This document shows, one piece after another, positions 34,059 through 42,757 of a stretch of DNA of 64,000 nt (the first letter of the stretch is position 1; each line of letters opens with the position of its first letter). Source of the stretch: Bacteroidales bacterium. Lineage in GTDB: Bacteria; Bacteroidota; Bacteroidia; Bacteroidales; BM520. Location: contig JAISNV010000001.1 in the NCBI GenBank assembly GCA_031276035.1, positions 390,062-454,061 on the forward strand, written 5' to 3'. A program made the position numbers and the translations under genes. The notes beneath the pieces were generated by a model. That model did not search any database. It saw nothing but the letters and a program-made list of their open reading frames with translations, and had not been told where the DNA came from.

Positions 34059-36266
34059 CTAATCGATTAGTCTACGACTGCCGAAAGATAATAGAAATCT
34101 ATTAACCTTTTCAGTCTCATATTTTAGATTCCCCCTTACGTATCTTGTGTTAAGTGAAATAGTATAGCCGTCAATTTGTCCTATTCCCATTTCAGTTTTA
34201 ATTAATACCGTCGTATCAAGGTCTTTGATGGACGGAAACCTTACTTCTTGTGTCTTATTCTTCGATATCCCTATAGTCTCAACTTCTTCGTTATTAATAA
34301 GAAGTTTTCTACTCGGTTTATCGAATTTGTGATAATTGGCGGCAAGGAAATAAATACTTAATGTACCGTTTTGGAGTACTAATTTATCTTTCGTTCCATC
34401 GTTAAGTGTAACGTACCTTACGCTATAATCATCACCGTTTTTATCACATGCAAACAAGGTGAAACCGTCCTTATTTATATCTTCCGGAGAAACAAGAGCA
34501 AAATCAATATCGGTGTCGCATTCTATACTAAGATTCGTTATCGCTCCATCTTTTGCGTATGCTGCAAGAATCTCAATAGGATAACCCTCGAAGACCTTAC
34601 TTTGTTTATCCTGTAATTTCAGCACTATTTGAGCCGAGATATTGGATAAGTCATATTTGCACTTATTAAGTCCGAAAGCCCAACTTTTACCGTGTGGCGG
34701 GCATTTTAAAGCCGTTAAATCGAATATTGTCTCCGGCGGTGTGTAGCTGAATCCATTCCTAAAGAAATACACATGCTCAATCCTTAACCTATTTTGTTCA
34801 TCAATCCACCAACTAAGATTATAAGCATTACAAACGGTATCTAAGAGCTTTCTTAATGTGATGTTTAATTTCTGTGCCGGCTGTGTATATTCTCCATGAA
34901 GGATATTCGTGTTTTGTGTCAAGAATAAATGTCCTACATTGGGAAATAGACTAAGTGACGAATATAATACCATACTGTAATCCGGAGTTGCCTCGTGTGT
35001 TATCCCTGTGCCTAATTTTTGCAGTATAACGTTTATACTGTCAGCGAATGAATAGCTGTCTCTTAATTCATGGTTTTCACGCCCTGAAACTTCAAGCTGC
35101 CAATCATAATCAGAGAACGAATACCAAGCCGAAATATCACCCCAAGAGTTACGACCTATGGGGATAAAATTCTTATCAGTGTTTGGCGGCGGCAGGTAAT
35201 AATCAACCTGTGAGTCTTTGCGTAATCCGTATTGTGTCGGATGTGTAGTGTATTGGTCGTTGATATACACAGGAACATTTAACGCCCTTACAACTTTTGA
35301 ATAGTTCAAATTATTATCCGTAATATCTTCATCAGGAATAGGAAATGTAGTTTGACCGTCAAAATTATCAATATCACCCAAGAACCAACGAGCCCAGAGT
35401 TTCATATCGTAAAAGCCCGTTACTGCTATTTGATTGTTTGGGAAATAAACATCATAGGGAAAATCACCGCCGATAGATAGAATTTCCAAAGCAGGATTCT
35501 CTTCACCGTTATCATAAAACGCATAAGTCCAAAAGGGATTAACTCCGCCGTTGTCGTTATATTCTCCCTTAAATACCTTTGTAGGGTCATCGTATTTGTA
35601 GAAAGTGACGTCTTCTATCTGTTGTTCATTATAATTTTCTCTTCTCATAATATACACCCCGTTAAATTCTTCACGAGGACTTGTGACATTGCAGTTCCAA
35701 ATCCAACCCGCAAAGCTGAATCGATACTTGTTAGACAATTCACTTTCGTTGGTTACTACTCCACATGATTGTTCCCAATAAGTCCCGCCGATAAAACAGC
35801 CAAGAGAGCTGTCTCCCTGACCGTATATCTGTAAACATGGTCTTTTATCATAGCTTATCCTTTTTGCAGCAGGCGCAAGCTCAATCAAATTAAACTCCCT
35901 GTCAATATCGGTCAGGAATTGAGAATATTTATCAAATTCCCGTACTGAGAATGAAACATTGAGATCGTCTTGATTAAACCAACAATCAGTATAATAGAAC
36001 TTGCCCTTAGCGTATAATTCCCAAGATAAACGATTATAGGAAATATAGCAAAGTAAAATGATTTCTTCATCAATATCAAAATTATTAAGAGTTCGCAGAT
36101 CATTTTTAAACAGCGTAAACGTACCGTTTAATTTCTCTCTGAAAAAATAATAACCGTCTTCTTTAGTAACTGACTTTGAAGCTTCATCGCCCCAAATAAG
36201 TTTAACAGGGAATTCTTCTCCCTTTGTATTTGCCAATGCAAATTTAAATATTGGACATATTTTCAT
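34059..36266 (-). CDS. large phage-like protein, possible tail/baseplate component
   Basis: A 735-residue, beta-rich, aromatic protein without a signal peptide or transmembrane segment. It contains DKRPCLQIYGQGDSSLGCFI and a block ITLRKLLDTVCNAYNLSWWI followed by DEQNRLRIEHVYFF. The latter recalls the domain of phage tail-hub proteins that precedes receptor-contacting modules; this is resemblance by eye, not proof. It is the largest gene of the element, lying between the DnaC-like and AT-hook genes (29 and 23 bp gaps). If structural, it is the only structural-type gene present. An unrelated surface or binding protein is the alternative. Confidence 0.5.
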   Translation of the reverse strand: MKICPIFKFALANTKGEEFPVKLIWGDEASKSVTKEDGYYFFREKLNGTFTLFKNDLRTLNNFDIDEEIILLCYISYNRLSWELYAKGKFYYTDCWFNQDDLNVSFSVREFDKYSQFLTDIDREFNLIELAPAAKRISYDKRPCLQIYGQGDSSLGCFIGGTYWEQSCGVVTNESELSNKYRFSFAGWIWNCNVTSPREEFNGVYIMRRENYNEQQIEDVTFYKYDDPTKVFKGEYNDNGGVNPFWTYAFYDNGEENPALEILSIGGDFPYDVYFPNNQIAVTGFYDMKLWARWFLGDIDNFDGQTTFPIPDEDITDNNLNYSKVVRALNVPVYINDQYTTHPTQYGLRKDSQVDYYLPPPNTDKNFIPIGRNSWGDISAWYSFSDYDWQLEVSGRENHELRDSYSFADSINVILQKLGTGITHEATPDYSMVLYSSLSLFPNVGHLFLTQNTNILHGEYTQPAQKLNITLRKLLDTVCNAYNLSWWIDEQNRLRIEHVYFFRNGFSYTPPETIFDLTALKCPPHGKSWAFGLNKCKYDLSNISAQIVLKLQDKQSKVFEGYPIEILAAYAKDGAITNLSIECDTDIDFALVSPEDINKDGFTLFACDKNGDDYSVRYVTLNDGTKDKLVLQNGTLSIYFLAANYHKFDKPSRKLLINNEEVETIGISKNKTQEVRFPSIKDLDTTVLIKTEMGIGQIDGYTISLNTRYVRGNLKYETEKVNRFLLSFGSRRLID

Positions 36267-36295
36267 AACTATTTTTTTAAATTATTTGTATTTCA

Positions 36296-36994
36296 TTAAT
36301 TTCTACGATCAGCACCCGTTAATACGAAGTAATTACACATCTCACGCAGACGACTGATTACCCTGTCGCCATATTTGGCAATATTGTCATTGTCATTTAT
36401 CATATTGTTTGATGTTATAAGTGTGATACATCGCTTATTATCCCCCCTATGTTCAAGAATCTCCCGCAATACGTTGTTTCGATTTCCCATAAACATAGTT
36501 TCGGTTTGTTCTGCCCCTAAATCTTGAATAAACAAAATTGGGGCTTCTTTATAAGCTTTAATTTCGCCGCTATCCTTAAATTCATCACATATTGATTGGG
36601 CTCTTACACAGTTGCCTGTAAGCATCTTAATATCATCACCATATCCAAATAGAATACCTATACGCAATGCCACTTCGCAAATAATCTCAAGCAATATGCT
36701 TTTCCCGCTGCCTGTAGAGCCTGCAATATAGATTCCCTTTTGAAGATTACCATCAATAATACTTCTGTCATTAGGGTTTAAACACTTGAAGTTTTGACCT
36801 ATAAGCCACAAAAGAGTATTCTCATAAGTGAATCTATTTTTGTTATCAATAACAAAATGTGGAAATTTATCTTTTCCGATAGCAGTTACAAGTCGCATAA
36901 TTTCACTAAGTTGGCAATTATATTGACGGCGCTGTACTGCCCTTTCTGTTTTTTCTTCGTGGATATTTTTTATCAATTCATCAATTCTGCTCAT
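36296..36994 (-). CDS. DnaC/IstB-like helicase-loader ATPase
   Basis: An AAA+ ATPase of about 232 residues (preferred start at 36994, MSRIDELIKN; the frame opens at 37018). The Walker A is IAGSTGSGKSILLE, Walker B is ILFIQDLGAEQ, and the sensor I-like segment ITLITSNNMI and arginine-containing DRVISRLREMC complete the DnaC pattern. It would load the host replicative helicase at the element's origin. It overlaps the upstream DUF4373 gene by 14 bp at the preferred start, so it forms a replication pair with it. Confidence 0.85.
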   Translation of the reverse strand: MSRIDELIKNIHEEKTERAVQRRQYNCQLSEIMRLVTAIGKDKFPHFVIDNKNRFTYENTLLWLIGQNFKCLNPNDRSIIDGNLQKGIYIAGSTGSGKSILLEIICEVALRIGILFGYGDDIKMLTGNCVRAQSICDEFKDSGEIKAYKEAPILFIQDLGAEQTETMFMGNRNNVLREILEHRGDNKRCITLITSNNMINDNDNIAKYGDRVISRLREMCNYFVLTGADRRN

Positions 36995-37838
36995 AATTTT
37001 TCCATTTATCGTTAACATTCAAACTTTCTTTCTTTTTATCGGAACTTTTTCTTTCTTTGTTATCAAAATTACCCTCAAGAATTTTTGTCCAATTCGTGGA
37101 ATTCTCAAAAATCCAATCAAATGTAACAATCCAAGAATTTTTGTTTTCCCCTTGCAAGAAGTCTGATTTTTTGATTTTTTCAATAATTTCCCTAAAAGTC
37201 TTTTCTTGAATTTCTACACTATCTCCAAATTCCGAAAGGCGTAACTTAACTTTGTTTTTTCTTTTTTCATTAAGTTTTTTAATTTTGGGAATTGACAGTG
37301 GCAAGTCGGAATTGAAAATTTCGACAATATCCTGTAAAGGATATAAATCTAATTTTATATTATTTAATTTTATATTATCTACTTTTATATTATCTAATAT
37401 CATATTATTGCTATCGGAGGCTATTGGGGTGGCTATAGGGTGGCTATCAGTATTTGATAGGGTGGCTATAGGGTGGCTATTCCCACCCTTATTCCACCTC
37501 TTTTCTGCTCCCTTTTTTCCGCTGTCAGACAATACTTTAGTTTTAATATTTCTTTCTTCCATTCGCCGACAGAAACTCTCAGAGTAAAAGCATTTACCGT
37601 CATCGGTAAAATCAAACAATCCAAAATCTTCAACAATTGATTTCACCTTGTCGGTTTCAGTACGTAATTCATAAGCGATAATATCATAATTTCTTATGCT
37701 CATGTAGTCAGGCTCGTCTCTCAACCGTTCAAGTATCATAAAATAAATTCCATATCCCTCTATTCCGAACTTCATTCTTACAGAAATAAGTTCAACGGAG
37801 TTCCTGGCATTGCTGTCATGTGGGAAATAACTATTCAT
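36981..37838 (-). CDS. DUF4373 (Lin1244/Lin1753-type) replication protein
   Basis: A protein of about 286 residues starting MNSYFPHDSNARN; the frame opens at 38000, but this ATG overlaps the upstream stop by 8 bp and begins the conserved domain. FGIEGYGIYFMILERLRDEP and the following winged-helix region match the Lin1244/Lin1753 (DUF4373) N-terminal domain, found in phage and plasmid replication initiators. After SGKKGAEKRW the C-terminal half is charged and variable. Between 37370 and 37390 short TATTATC/TTTTATATTA repeats are seen, which could be an iteron-like AT-rich origin inside the gene. Confidence 0.78.
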   Translation of the reverse strand: MNSYFPHDSNARNSVELISVRMKFGIEGYGIYFMILERLRDEPDYMSIRNYDIIAYELRTETDKVKSIVEDFGLFDFTDDGKCFYSESFCRRMEERNIKTKVLSDSGKKGAEKRWNKGGNSHPIATLSNTDSHPIATPIASDSNNMILDNIKVDNIKLNNIKLDLYPLQDIVEIFNSDLPLSIPKIKKLNEKRKNKVKLRLSEFGDSVEIQEKTFREIIEKIKKSDFLQGENKNSWIVTFDWIFENSTNWTKILEGNFDNKERKSSDKKKESLNVNDKWKNYEQN

Positions 37839-38193
37839 GTCGTTTATTTTGATCGTAGCCAACGATATTCTTATCTTCGTTAGGAATATAGAAGCCATCC
37901 TTATACGTAAATTCAATGTTATCCTCGTTAGAAGTGTAGAAACCCGCTCTATGTTTAGAAATTGGGCAAATTCCCTTGCGGACAAGAAACAATCTATCAT
38001 TCTTTTTAAATTCCCTTACGTACCTGCAAATATTCGCTCGATAAATTCCTGTTTCTTGTGCTACCATCAACATGGTCTTGGGTGATTGAGAAAAAGATTT
38101 GAAGACTATTTGCATTTGTGTAGCAAAATACCTATCTTTGTCATAAGAAAATAGCCCTTGCTTATTGGCGGGGCATTTTTTTTGATTATTCAT
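37831..38193 (-). CDS. winged-helix-like element protein
   Basis: A 120-residue protein. Residues ~25-75 (FATQMQIVFKSFSQSPKTML then ETGIYRANICRYVREFKKND) read as a helix-turn-helix or winged-helix DNA-binding domain. The C-terminus repeats FYTSNED/FYIPNED. It overlaps both neighbours by 8 bp (excisionase upstream, DUF4373 downstream), showing tight translational coupling. Probably a regulator or accessory of replication. Confidence 0.65.
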   Translation of the reverse strand: MNNQKKCPANKQGLFSYDKDRYFATQMQIVFKSFSQSPKTMLMVAQETGIYRANICRYVREFKKNDRLFLVRKGICPISKHRAGFYTSNEDNIEFTYKDGFYIPNEDKNIVGYDQNKRHE

Positions 38194-38476
38194 GTTTACC
38201 GCCTTTCATACAATATGATGTTGCTTCTTGCTCGACTTCATCAGCGGTTTTAATTCGATGTTGCAACATCCATTTTGTTAGTTCCTCTTTGTCAAAATAT
38301 GTAAACTTGCCCCCATCCGATTTATAGTAAGGGATTTTCTTTGAACATACCAATTTATAGAGGTGACTTTTGCTCAAACCTGTGAAAAGGCTTGCGTCGT
38401 TCATTGTTAGAGCTTCTTTAACTCCTAACATTGTGAGTTGTCTTATTTCTTGCAACTCGTTAATAATATTTTCCAT
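38186..38476 (-). CDS. AlpA-like excisionase/HTH protein
   Basis: A 96-residue protein with an MerR-like helix-turn-helix: LTMNDASLFTGLSKSHLYKL, then SKKIPYYKSDGGKFTYFDKE and ELTKWM. This is the pattern of AlpA/Xis (PF12728) proteins of integrated elements, which bend DNA for excision and often activate transcription. First gene of the leftward replication operon; it overlaps the next gene by 8 bp. Confidence 0.85.
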   Translation of the reverse strand: MENIINELQEIRQLTMLGVKEALTMNDASLFTGLSKSHLYKLVCSKKIPYYKSDGGKFTYFDKEELTKWMLQHRIKTADEVEQEATSYCMKGGKHE

Positions 38477-38594
38477 TTTATTGAAAATTTAAAGAATTAA
38501 TAAAATGAATTATCGATAATCCGTTATTGTAATTACTTTGCAAAGGAAAGCAAACTAAAAAAATGCAGCTGTTTAGGTGATTTTCATAAAAACA

Positions 38595-38629
38595 AAAAAC
38601 GCTGTGATTTAAATAATTACAGCGTTTTT
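38595..38629 (-). terminator. terminator between integration and replication units
   Basis: AAAAACGCTGT (38595-38605) pairs with ACAGCGTTTTT (38619-38629); both strands have A/T runs, so it acts in both directions. It lies 30 bp after the stop of the 295-aa gene and 120 bp before the excisionase start, separating two transcription units. Confidence 0.8.
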
Positions 38630-38658
38630 AGGTGAATGTATTGGTAAATTTCAGGTAA

Positions 38659-39546
38659 CTACAAATAATAAAATTCCCTTCTTAATTCGTCATTAGGATT
38701 TAATTGTGATTTTTTGTATGTAGTCTCTTTTATTCCCATTAGACTACAAAACATTTTATACCAACTTGTAAATGTTTCTTTCCTCTTTTTGATAAATTTG
38801 CCACTGTCGAAAATCAAAAGAGCTACTTCCGCATACTCTCTGCCTATTCTCTTTTTTCGTAAATCGATTAATAAATTTTCATCAAAATAATTAAAGCTTC
38901 TTCCCATGCCTTTAAAGGTAGGATCAAAATAACTTTTCAATAAATCCTTTTGTTCATCTGTAAACTGTCTAATCCCCTCTTGAATCTCGTTTTGTGGAGG
39001 TTGTATTGATTCATGAATTGAGGTGTTTTGTTGCAGCTCTGTATTGTTATTTAAATTTCTTTCATTATTGAGCAAATCCAAAATACAATAATTATGATAA
39101 AGCAACAATTCATTTTTAAAACAATCATAAATAATAGTTCTGTTTTCTATTGTATCTATTGCCTCTATTGTGCTTATATTAGTTGTAAAATCGTTATCAA
39201 TTTTATTATTAACATATCCCCTTAAAAATAGTTCAAAACCATCATCTTTTTTGTAAACAAATTTCGAGTCGCAAATATTCTTAAAAACTATTAAATTAGT
39301 TTCTTTAATATCATTATTTACTTTTCCTTCAAAACTTAACATATTTTCATTAATACAAAAAAAGTTATTTTTCATTTTTTGTGCAGATATTTTACCTGGG
39401 GCTTGTGTTTCTTGGTTTTTTAGTAAAATACAAACTATACCAAATATAAATTCCTTTGTCGCTTCATCAGAAAATACTCGTGTATTGTTTATGATACTGT
39501 CATTTTCTCTTAATAGCTCGTATGCTGTTGGTTTATCTATATCCAT
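38659..39546 (-). CDS. integrase-adjacent protein of unknown function
   Basis: A 295-residue protein, acidic and Asn-rich, without a known domain. The C-terminal third (FTDEQKDLLKSYFDPTFKGM and later FIKKRKETFTSWYKMFCSLM) is the best-ordered part. It starts 4 bp after the integrase stop, so both are made from one mRNA. It may assist recombination or encode an accessory trait; this is inferred from position only. Confidence 0.6.
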   Translation of the reverse strand: MDIDKPTAYELLRENDSIINNTRVFSDEATKEFIFGIVCILLKNQETQAPGKISAQKMKNNFFCINENMLSFEGKVNNDIKETNLIVFKNICDSKFVYKKDDGFELFLRGYVNNKIDNDFTTNISTIEAIDTIENRTIIYDCFKNELLLYHNYCILDLLNNERNLNNNTELQQNTSIHESIQPPQNEIQEGIRQFTDEQKDLLKSYFDPTFKGMGRSFNYFDENLLIDLRKKRIGREYAEVALLIFDSGKFIKKRKETFTSWYKMFCSLMGIKETTYKKSQLNPNDELRREFYYL

Positions 39547-39550
39547 GATA

Positions 39551-40732
39551 TTAAATATTTATTTTTGGCAAACTATTTATAGCATCCTGTTTCAAACTAT
39601 CTACTGCTCGTGTATATTTCTCTGTGTGTTTTAATCCTGAATGTCCTAAAAGACTTGCAACGGTTTTTATATTCGCACCGTTATTCAAAATATTAACGGC
39701 AAAAGAATGTCTTGCACAATGCCATGTGATATGTTTATTTATTCCTGCTCTCTTTGTCCAACGTGATAATGCTTTGTTACACATCGTTGAACTTGGAAGG
39801 TTAAATATCAACTCATCTAAGCCGTTCTGTTGAGGTTTCCCGATGAGGTTAAGTAAATCATCATTTAAGGGAATAATAACGCCACTTGACGTGCTTTTGC
39901 CGCTTGTTTTGGCTTGTTCAAATGATAGTATCTTGTTTGAATAATCAACATTTTTAAACCTCAACTCTTTTATATCACAAAATCTAATTCCGGAATACAT
40001 GCAAAAAATAAATGCTTTCCTGATGGTTTGGTTTTGTTCGGGGTATGTTGTTTGTATAAGTGTTTCCATTTCTTCAATACTAAGAACATCTTTTTTTAAT
40101 ATTTGGTCATCGGCTTTACATTTAATGCTTGCACATGGGTTTTTCACTAAAATACCTTGTTCAATAGCATTATTTATCATTTTCTTAAAACGTGATAAGA
40201 TTGTTTTTGCACCCTCGCCCTTTGATGTGCTTTCTAAATATTCAGCATAGGACTTCATCATATCTATTGTTAGCTGTTCGGGTTTTAGCCTTTCTTGATA
40301 AATAATATACCTGTCATCTTCTTGCAAGAATGCTTTAAAACGATTATAAGCCATAACAATAACTCTTATATCTTTTTTTGTATACCTGTTAATGTATGAT
40401 TTAAAATAATCATGTAGGTTAATGTTTTTAGTTTTTGGTATTCTATATCCTGTTTGTTGTTCTTTTAATTCTCGTTCTTTCTCTGCTCTTATTTCCTTTG
40501 CAAGCTCTAAAGTTTGTTTGTTTTGAAGTTTATCTATAGGGTTTCTTGAATTGATTAGGTAAAGCCCTAAAAACTCTTTTTGTCTATCCGATTTGGTTAT
40601 CTTCTTCCCTGTGTCATCATAACTCGTTGTACTTCCATAATAATACCACAAATATAGGCTTTCCCGGCCGTCGGCAAGTTTCTTTGTCATCAACTTTGGA
40701 TTATCTGTTTTGGTATTGTCTATTTTTGCCAT
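39551..40732 (-). CDS. int: tyrosine recombinase (integrase)
   Basis: A 393-residue phage-type integrase. The N-terminal part is an arm-type DNA-binding domain (LADGRESLYLWYYYGSTTSY), followed by a SAM-like core-binding domain (about 105-215). The catalytic domain has the first Arg in MYSGIRFCDIKELRF, the H-x-x-R box in TWHCARHSFA, His in LLGHSGL, and the nucleophile Tyr in HTEKYTRAV. All residues look intact. It lies 200 bp inside attR and is transcribed into the element. It integrates the element at the tRNA-Leu 3' end. Confidence 0.95.
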   Translation of the reverse strand: MAKIDNTKTDNPKLMTKKLADGRESLYLWYYYGSTTSYDDTGKKITKSDRQKEFLGLYLINSRNPIDKLQNKQTLELAKEIRAEKERELKEQQTGYRIPKTKNINLHDYFKSYINRYTKKDIRVIVMAYNRFKAFLQEDDRYIIYQERLKPEQLTIDMMKSYAEYLESTSKGEGAKTILSRFKKMINNAIEQGILVKNPCASIKCKADDQILKKDVLSIEEMETLIQTTYPEQNQTIRKAFIFCMYSGIRFCDIKELRFKNVDYSNKILSFEQAKTSGKSTSSGVIIPLNDDLLNLIGKPQQNGLDELIFNLPSSTMCNKALSRWTKRAGINKHITWHCARHSFAVNILNNGANIKTVASLLGHSGLKHTEKYTRAVDSLKQDAINSLPKINI

Positions 40733-40772
40733 GACTGATTGATTTTATTACTCTTTTGTTTTCTTTTATTTG

Positions 40773-40805
40773 CAAAGATAATCAACATAATTTATTGGGG
40801 GACAA
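40773..40805 (-). promoter_or_regulatory. integrase promoter
   Basis: On the minus strand TTG (40805-40803) is 22 bp from the -7 box TATCTTTG (40780-40773). It overlaps the two GGGGGACAAA repeats, so integrase bound to its arm sites could repress its own gene. Confidence 0.6.
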
Positions 40806-40817
40806 ATGGGGGACAAA
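40797..40817 (+). repeat. GGGGGACAAA direct repeats, possible integrase arm sites
   Basis: Two identical decamers at 40797-40806 and 40808-40817. A third, GGGGACAAA, lies 60 bp inside the other end at 31323-31331 in the same orientation. Spacing and location fit arm-type integrase sites. Confidence 0.5.
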
Positions 40818-40933
40818 AAAGAGTATAAAAAGAAACAAATATAAGAAAATAAAAAATCATATTTTTACTTAAACGCCTGATCTAATTAGTTTTTATCTTC
40901 CTTTGTTTTCTTATATTTTCATGGTATTGTACA

Positions 40934-40950
40934 GGCCTCGGGTACGGGGA
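40934..40950 (+). repeat. attR: 17-bp direct repeat
   Basis: Identical to 31252-31268 (GGCCTCGGGTACGGGGA). Sequence upstream of it is not tRNA, so this is the remnant half-site created by integration. Confidence 0.9.
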
Positions 40951-40955
40951 AGAAA

Positions 40956-40987
40956 AAGCCTAACTGATAATTAATCGGTTGGGCTTT
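40956..40987 (+). terminator. terminator following attR
   Basis: AGCCTAACTGAT and ATCGGTTGGGCT form an almost perfect stem, followed by TTTTTTT. It is probably the original tRNA-Leu terminator; the copy near attL would then be the element's replacement. Confidence 0.7.
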
Positions 40988-41176
40988 TTTTATTGACAGA
41001 AGCACGTATATTCTTTTCAGCGACAGTGTTCGTTTTTCAAATTTGCTCCCAGCTTTGCAAAAGGCAAAACGGTTAATATGTTCGTCATTGGAAAGCAATT
41101 AATAAATTATTATCATTAAATTTGATTGTATCTGATTTATTATATTGATTATTAACGGCAAATAATTTTTATGCTT

Positions 41177-41209
41177 TTGTATGAAAAAAGCCTACTTTTT
41201 GTACTTTTG
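41177..41209 (+). promoter_or_regulatory. promoter of the RimK-like/GNAT pair
   Basis: TTG at 41177-41179, a 22-bp spacer, then TACTTTTG at 41202-41209. It leaves a leader of about 75 nt containing A/T runs. Confidence 0.55.
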
Positions 41210-41287
41210 CAGCATAATGAACATTTTTTCTTTGAAGAAAACTTGTAAAAAAAAGTTTTTTAACCTAAAAACCGGTTAATACAATTT

Positions 41288-42754
41288 ATGAATGACGTAT
41301 TGATTTTGTTGGATAGTATAAACGATTGGAAACCATACTATGAAACCAACAGTATTTTAACTGTGCCTGATTATCTGAAGCATAAACTACATGGAAAAGA
41401 ATCCAGACTTGTTATAAACCTGAGTAATGATTATAGTTACAATTCCGAAGGATATTATTGTTCATTGCTGGCACAAACGCGGGGACAAAAAGTTATTCCT
41501 GGCGTTGAAATTATCAATAAGCTGGAGACAGGAACGGGTATTCGAATGGATCGTAATCTGCAGAAAACCTGTTATCAATGGATACAAAAGAAAAATATTA
41601 CAGATGATATCTGGTATCTGAATGTTTATTTTGGCACATGCCAAGAAGAAGGCTTGAAAAAAGTTGCCCGTTTTATCTTCGACAATTATCCCTGTCCTTT
41701 GTTGAGAGTCGGGTTTAATACCCGGTCTCGAAATCAGATTGAAACAATCCAATCATTGTCATTGAAAGACTTGAATGAAAAGGAACAGGATTATTTTGCG
41801 GAAGCTTTGGACAATTTCAGCAAGAAAGTATGGCGAACACCCCGAACTCCTAAGTCGATGCGTTACAGTCTTGCAATTTTGTACGATCCGGAAGAGAAAT
41901 TTCCTCCGAGCAACAAAAAAGCAATTTCCAAATTTATGGAGATTGCAAAAAAAATGAGTATTTACACTGAACTTATCACCGAAGAAGATGCTATGCGACT
42001 GATGGAATTTGATGCTTTGTTCATCCGCACCACCACTTCGCTGAACCATTTTACGTTTCACCTGTCACAAAAAGCTATGATGAACGATATGGTTGCTATT
42101 GATGATCCTCTGTCGATTATACGTTGTACCAATAAAGTATATCTCAACGAATTATTGGAAAAAGAAAAAATACCGGCGCCCGCATCCATGTTGATTTTCA
42201 AATCAAATGATAATTCTTTCGAACAGATTAGTACCCAACTGGGAGTTCCGTTCATTTTGAAAATCCCCGATGGTTCATTTTCTCATGGAATGCATAAAAT
42301 AAATAATGAACAGGAATTGGATATTGCCTTGAATATGTTATTTGAGAAATCAGCTATTTTGCTTGCTCAGGAATTTATTCCGACTGATTTTGATTGGCGT
42401 ATAGGTATTTTGAACGGCGAAGCAATTTTCGCTTGCAAGTATTACATGGCTAAAGGGCATTGGCAAATTTATCATCATCTGGATACCGGAAAAAGTCAAT
42501 CCGGATTGGTAAATACAATTCCGATTTATCAGGTTCCGCAGAATGTTTTACGAACAGCCATCAAGGCTACTTCATGTATAGGAAAAGGATTGTACGGAGT
42601 TGATTTAAAGGTGGTAAACGACCGTGCCGTTGTGATTGAAATAAACGATAATCCAAATATCGATTATGGAATAGAAGATGCTATTCTGGGCGATGAATTG
42701 TATTACAGGATATTGAATCATTTTATTCGTTGTATGGAATTAAAACATCATTAA
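41288..42754 (+). CDS. RimK-family ATP-grasp ligase with RLAN-type N-terminal domain
   Basis: A 488-residue protein of the RimK-like ATP-grasp family. Residues 1-160 correspond to the RimK-like N-terminal (RLAN) domain, containing LSNDYSYNSEGYYCSLLAQT. The C-terminal half is the ATP-grasp catalytic fold: IRCTNKVYLNELLEKEKIPA, then VPFILKIPDGSFSHGMHKI, LLAQEFIPTDFDWRIGILNG, and Mg-binding VVIEINDNPNIDYGIED. It should join a carboxylate to an amine using ATP. A GNAT gene starts 3 bp downstream, so the two form a ligase/acetyltransferase module that may make or modify a small peptide-like metabolite. The product is unknown. Confidence 0.88.
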   Translation: MNDVLILLDSINDWKPYYETNSILTVPDYLKHKLHGKESRLVINLSNDYSYNSEGYYCSLLAQTRGQKVIPGVEIINKLETGTGIRMDRNLQKTCYQWIQKKNITDDIWYLNVYFGTCQEEGLKKVARFIFDNYPCPLLRVGFNTRSRNQIETIQSLSLKDLNEKEQDYFAEALDNFSKKVWRTPRTPKSMRYSLAILYDPEEKFPPSNKKAISKFMEIAKKMSIYTELITEEDAMRLMEFDALFIRTTTSLNHFTFHLSQKAMMNDMVAIDDPLSIIRCTNKVYLNELLEKEKIPAPASMLIFKSNDNSFEQISTQLGVPFILKIPDGSFSHGMHKINNEQELDIALNMLFEKSAILLAQEFIPTDFDWRIGILNGEAIFACKYYMAKGHWQIYHHLDTGKSQSGLVNTIPIYQVPQNVLRTAIKATSCIGKGLYGVDLKVVNDRAVVIEINDNPNIDYGIEDAILGDELYYRILNHFIRCMELKHH

Positions 42755-42757
42755 TCA

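Larger units (their letters stand above)
31252..40950. mobile_element. tRNA-Leu-integrated element, phage-satellite-like (~9.7 kb)
   Basis: Bounded by 17-bp direct repeats, with a tyrosine integrase next to the right repeat. All genes are on the minus strand: integrase, unknown 295-aa protein, AlpA-like excisionase, HTH protein, DUF4373 replication protein, DnaC-like ATPase, a 735-aa protein, AT-hook protein and several small ORFs. No capsid, portal, large terminase, relaxase, or conjugation gene is seen. The combination integrase/AlpA/replication/terminase-small-like resembles phage-inducible chromosomal islands. It is probably mobilised by a helper; an IME is the alternative. Confidence 0.85.
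40818..41201. other. right end of element and adjoining intergenic DNA
   Basis: Holds attR (40934-40950), a terminator (40956-40987) and about 200 bp of AT-rich host sequence before the RimK-like gene's promoter. No gene seen. Confidence 0.55.

Noticed and set aside
37370..37470. AT-rich short repeats inside the DUF4373 gene as a proven origin
   Set aside because: The repeats (TATATTATCTA-like and GGCTATnGGGTGGCTAT) are suggestive of iterons but lie in a low-complexity coding region; reported only as a remark.
31252..40950. Complete prophage
   Set aside because: No capsid, portal, protease, large terminase or lysis gene; about 9.7 kb is too small.
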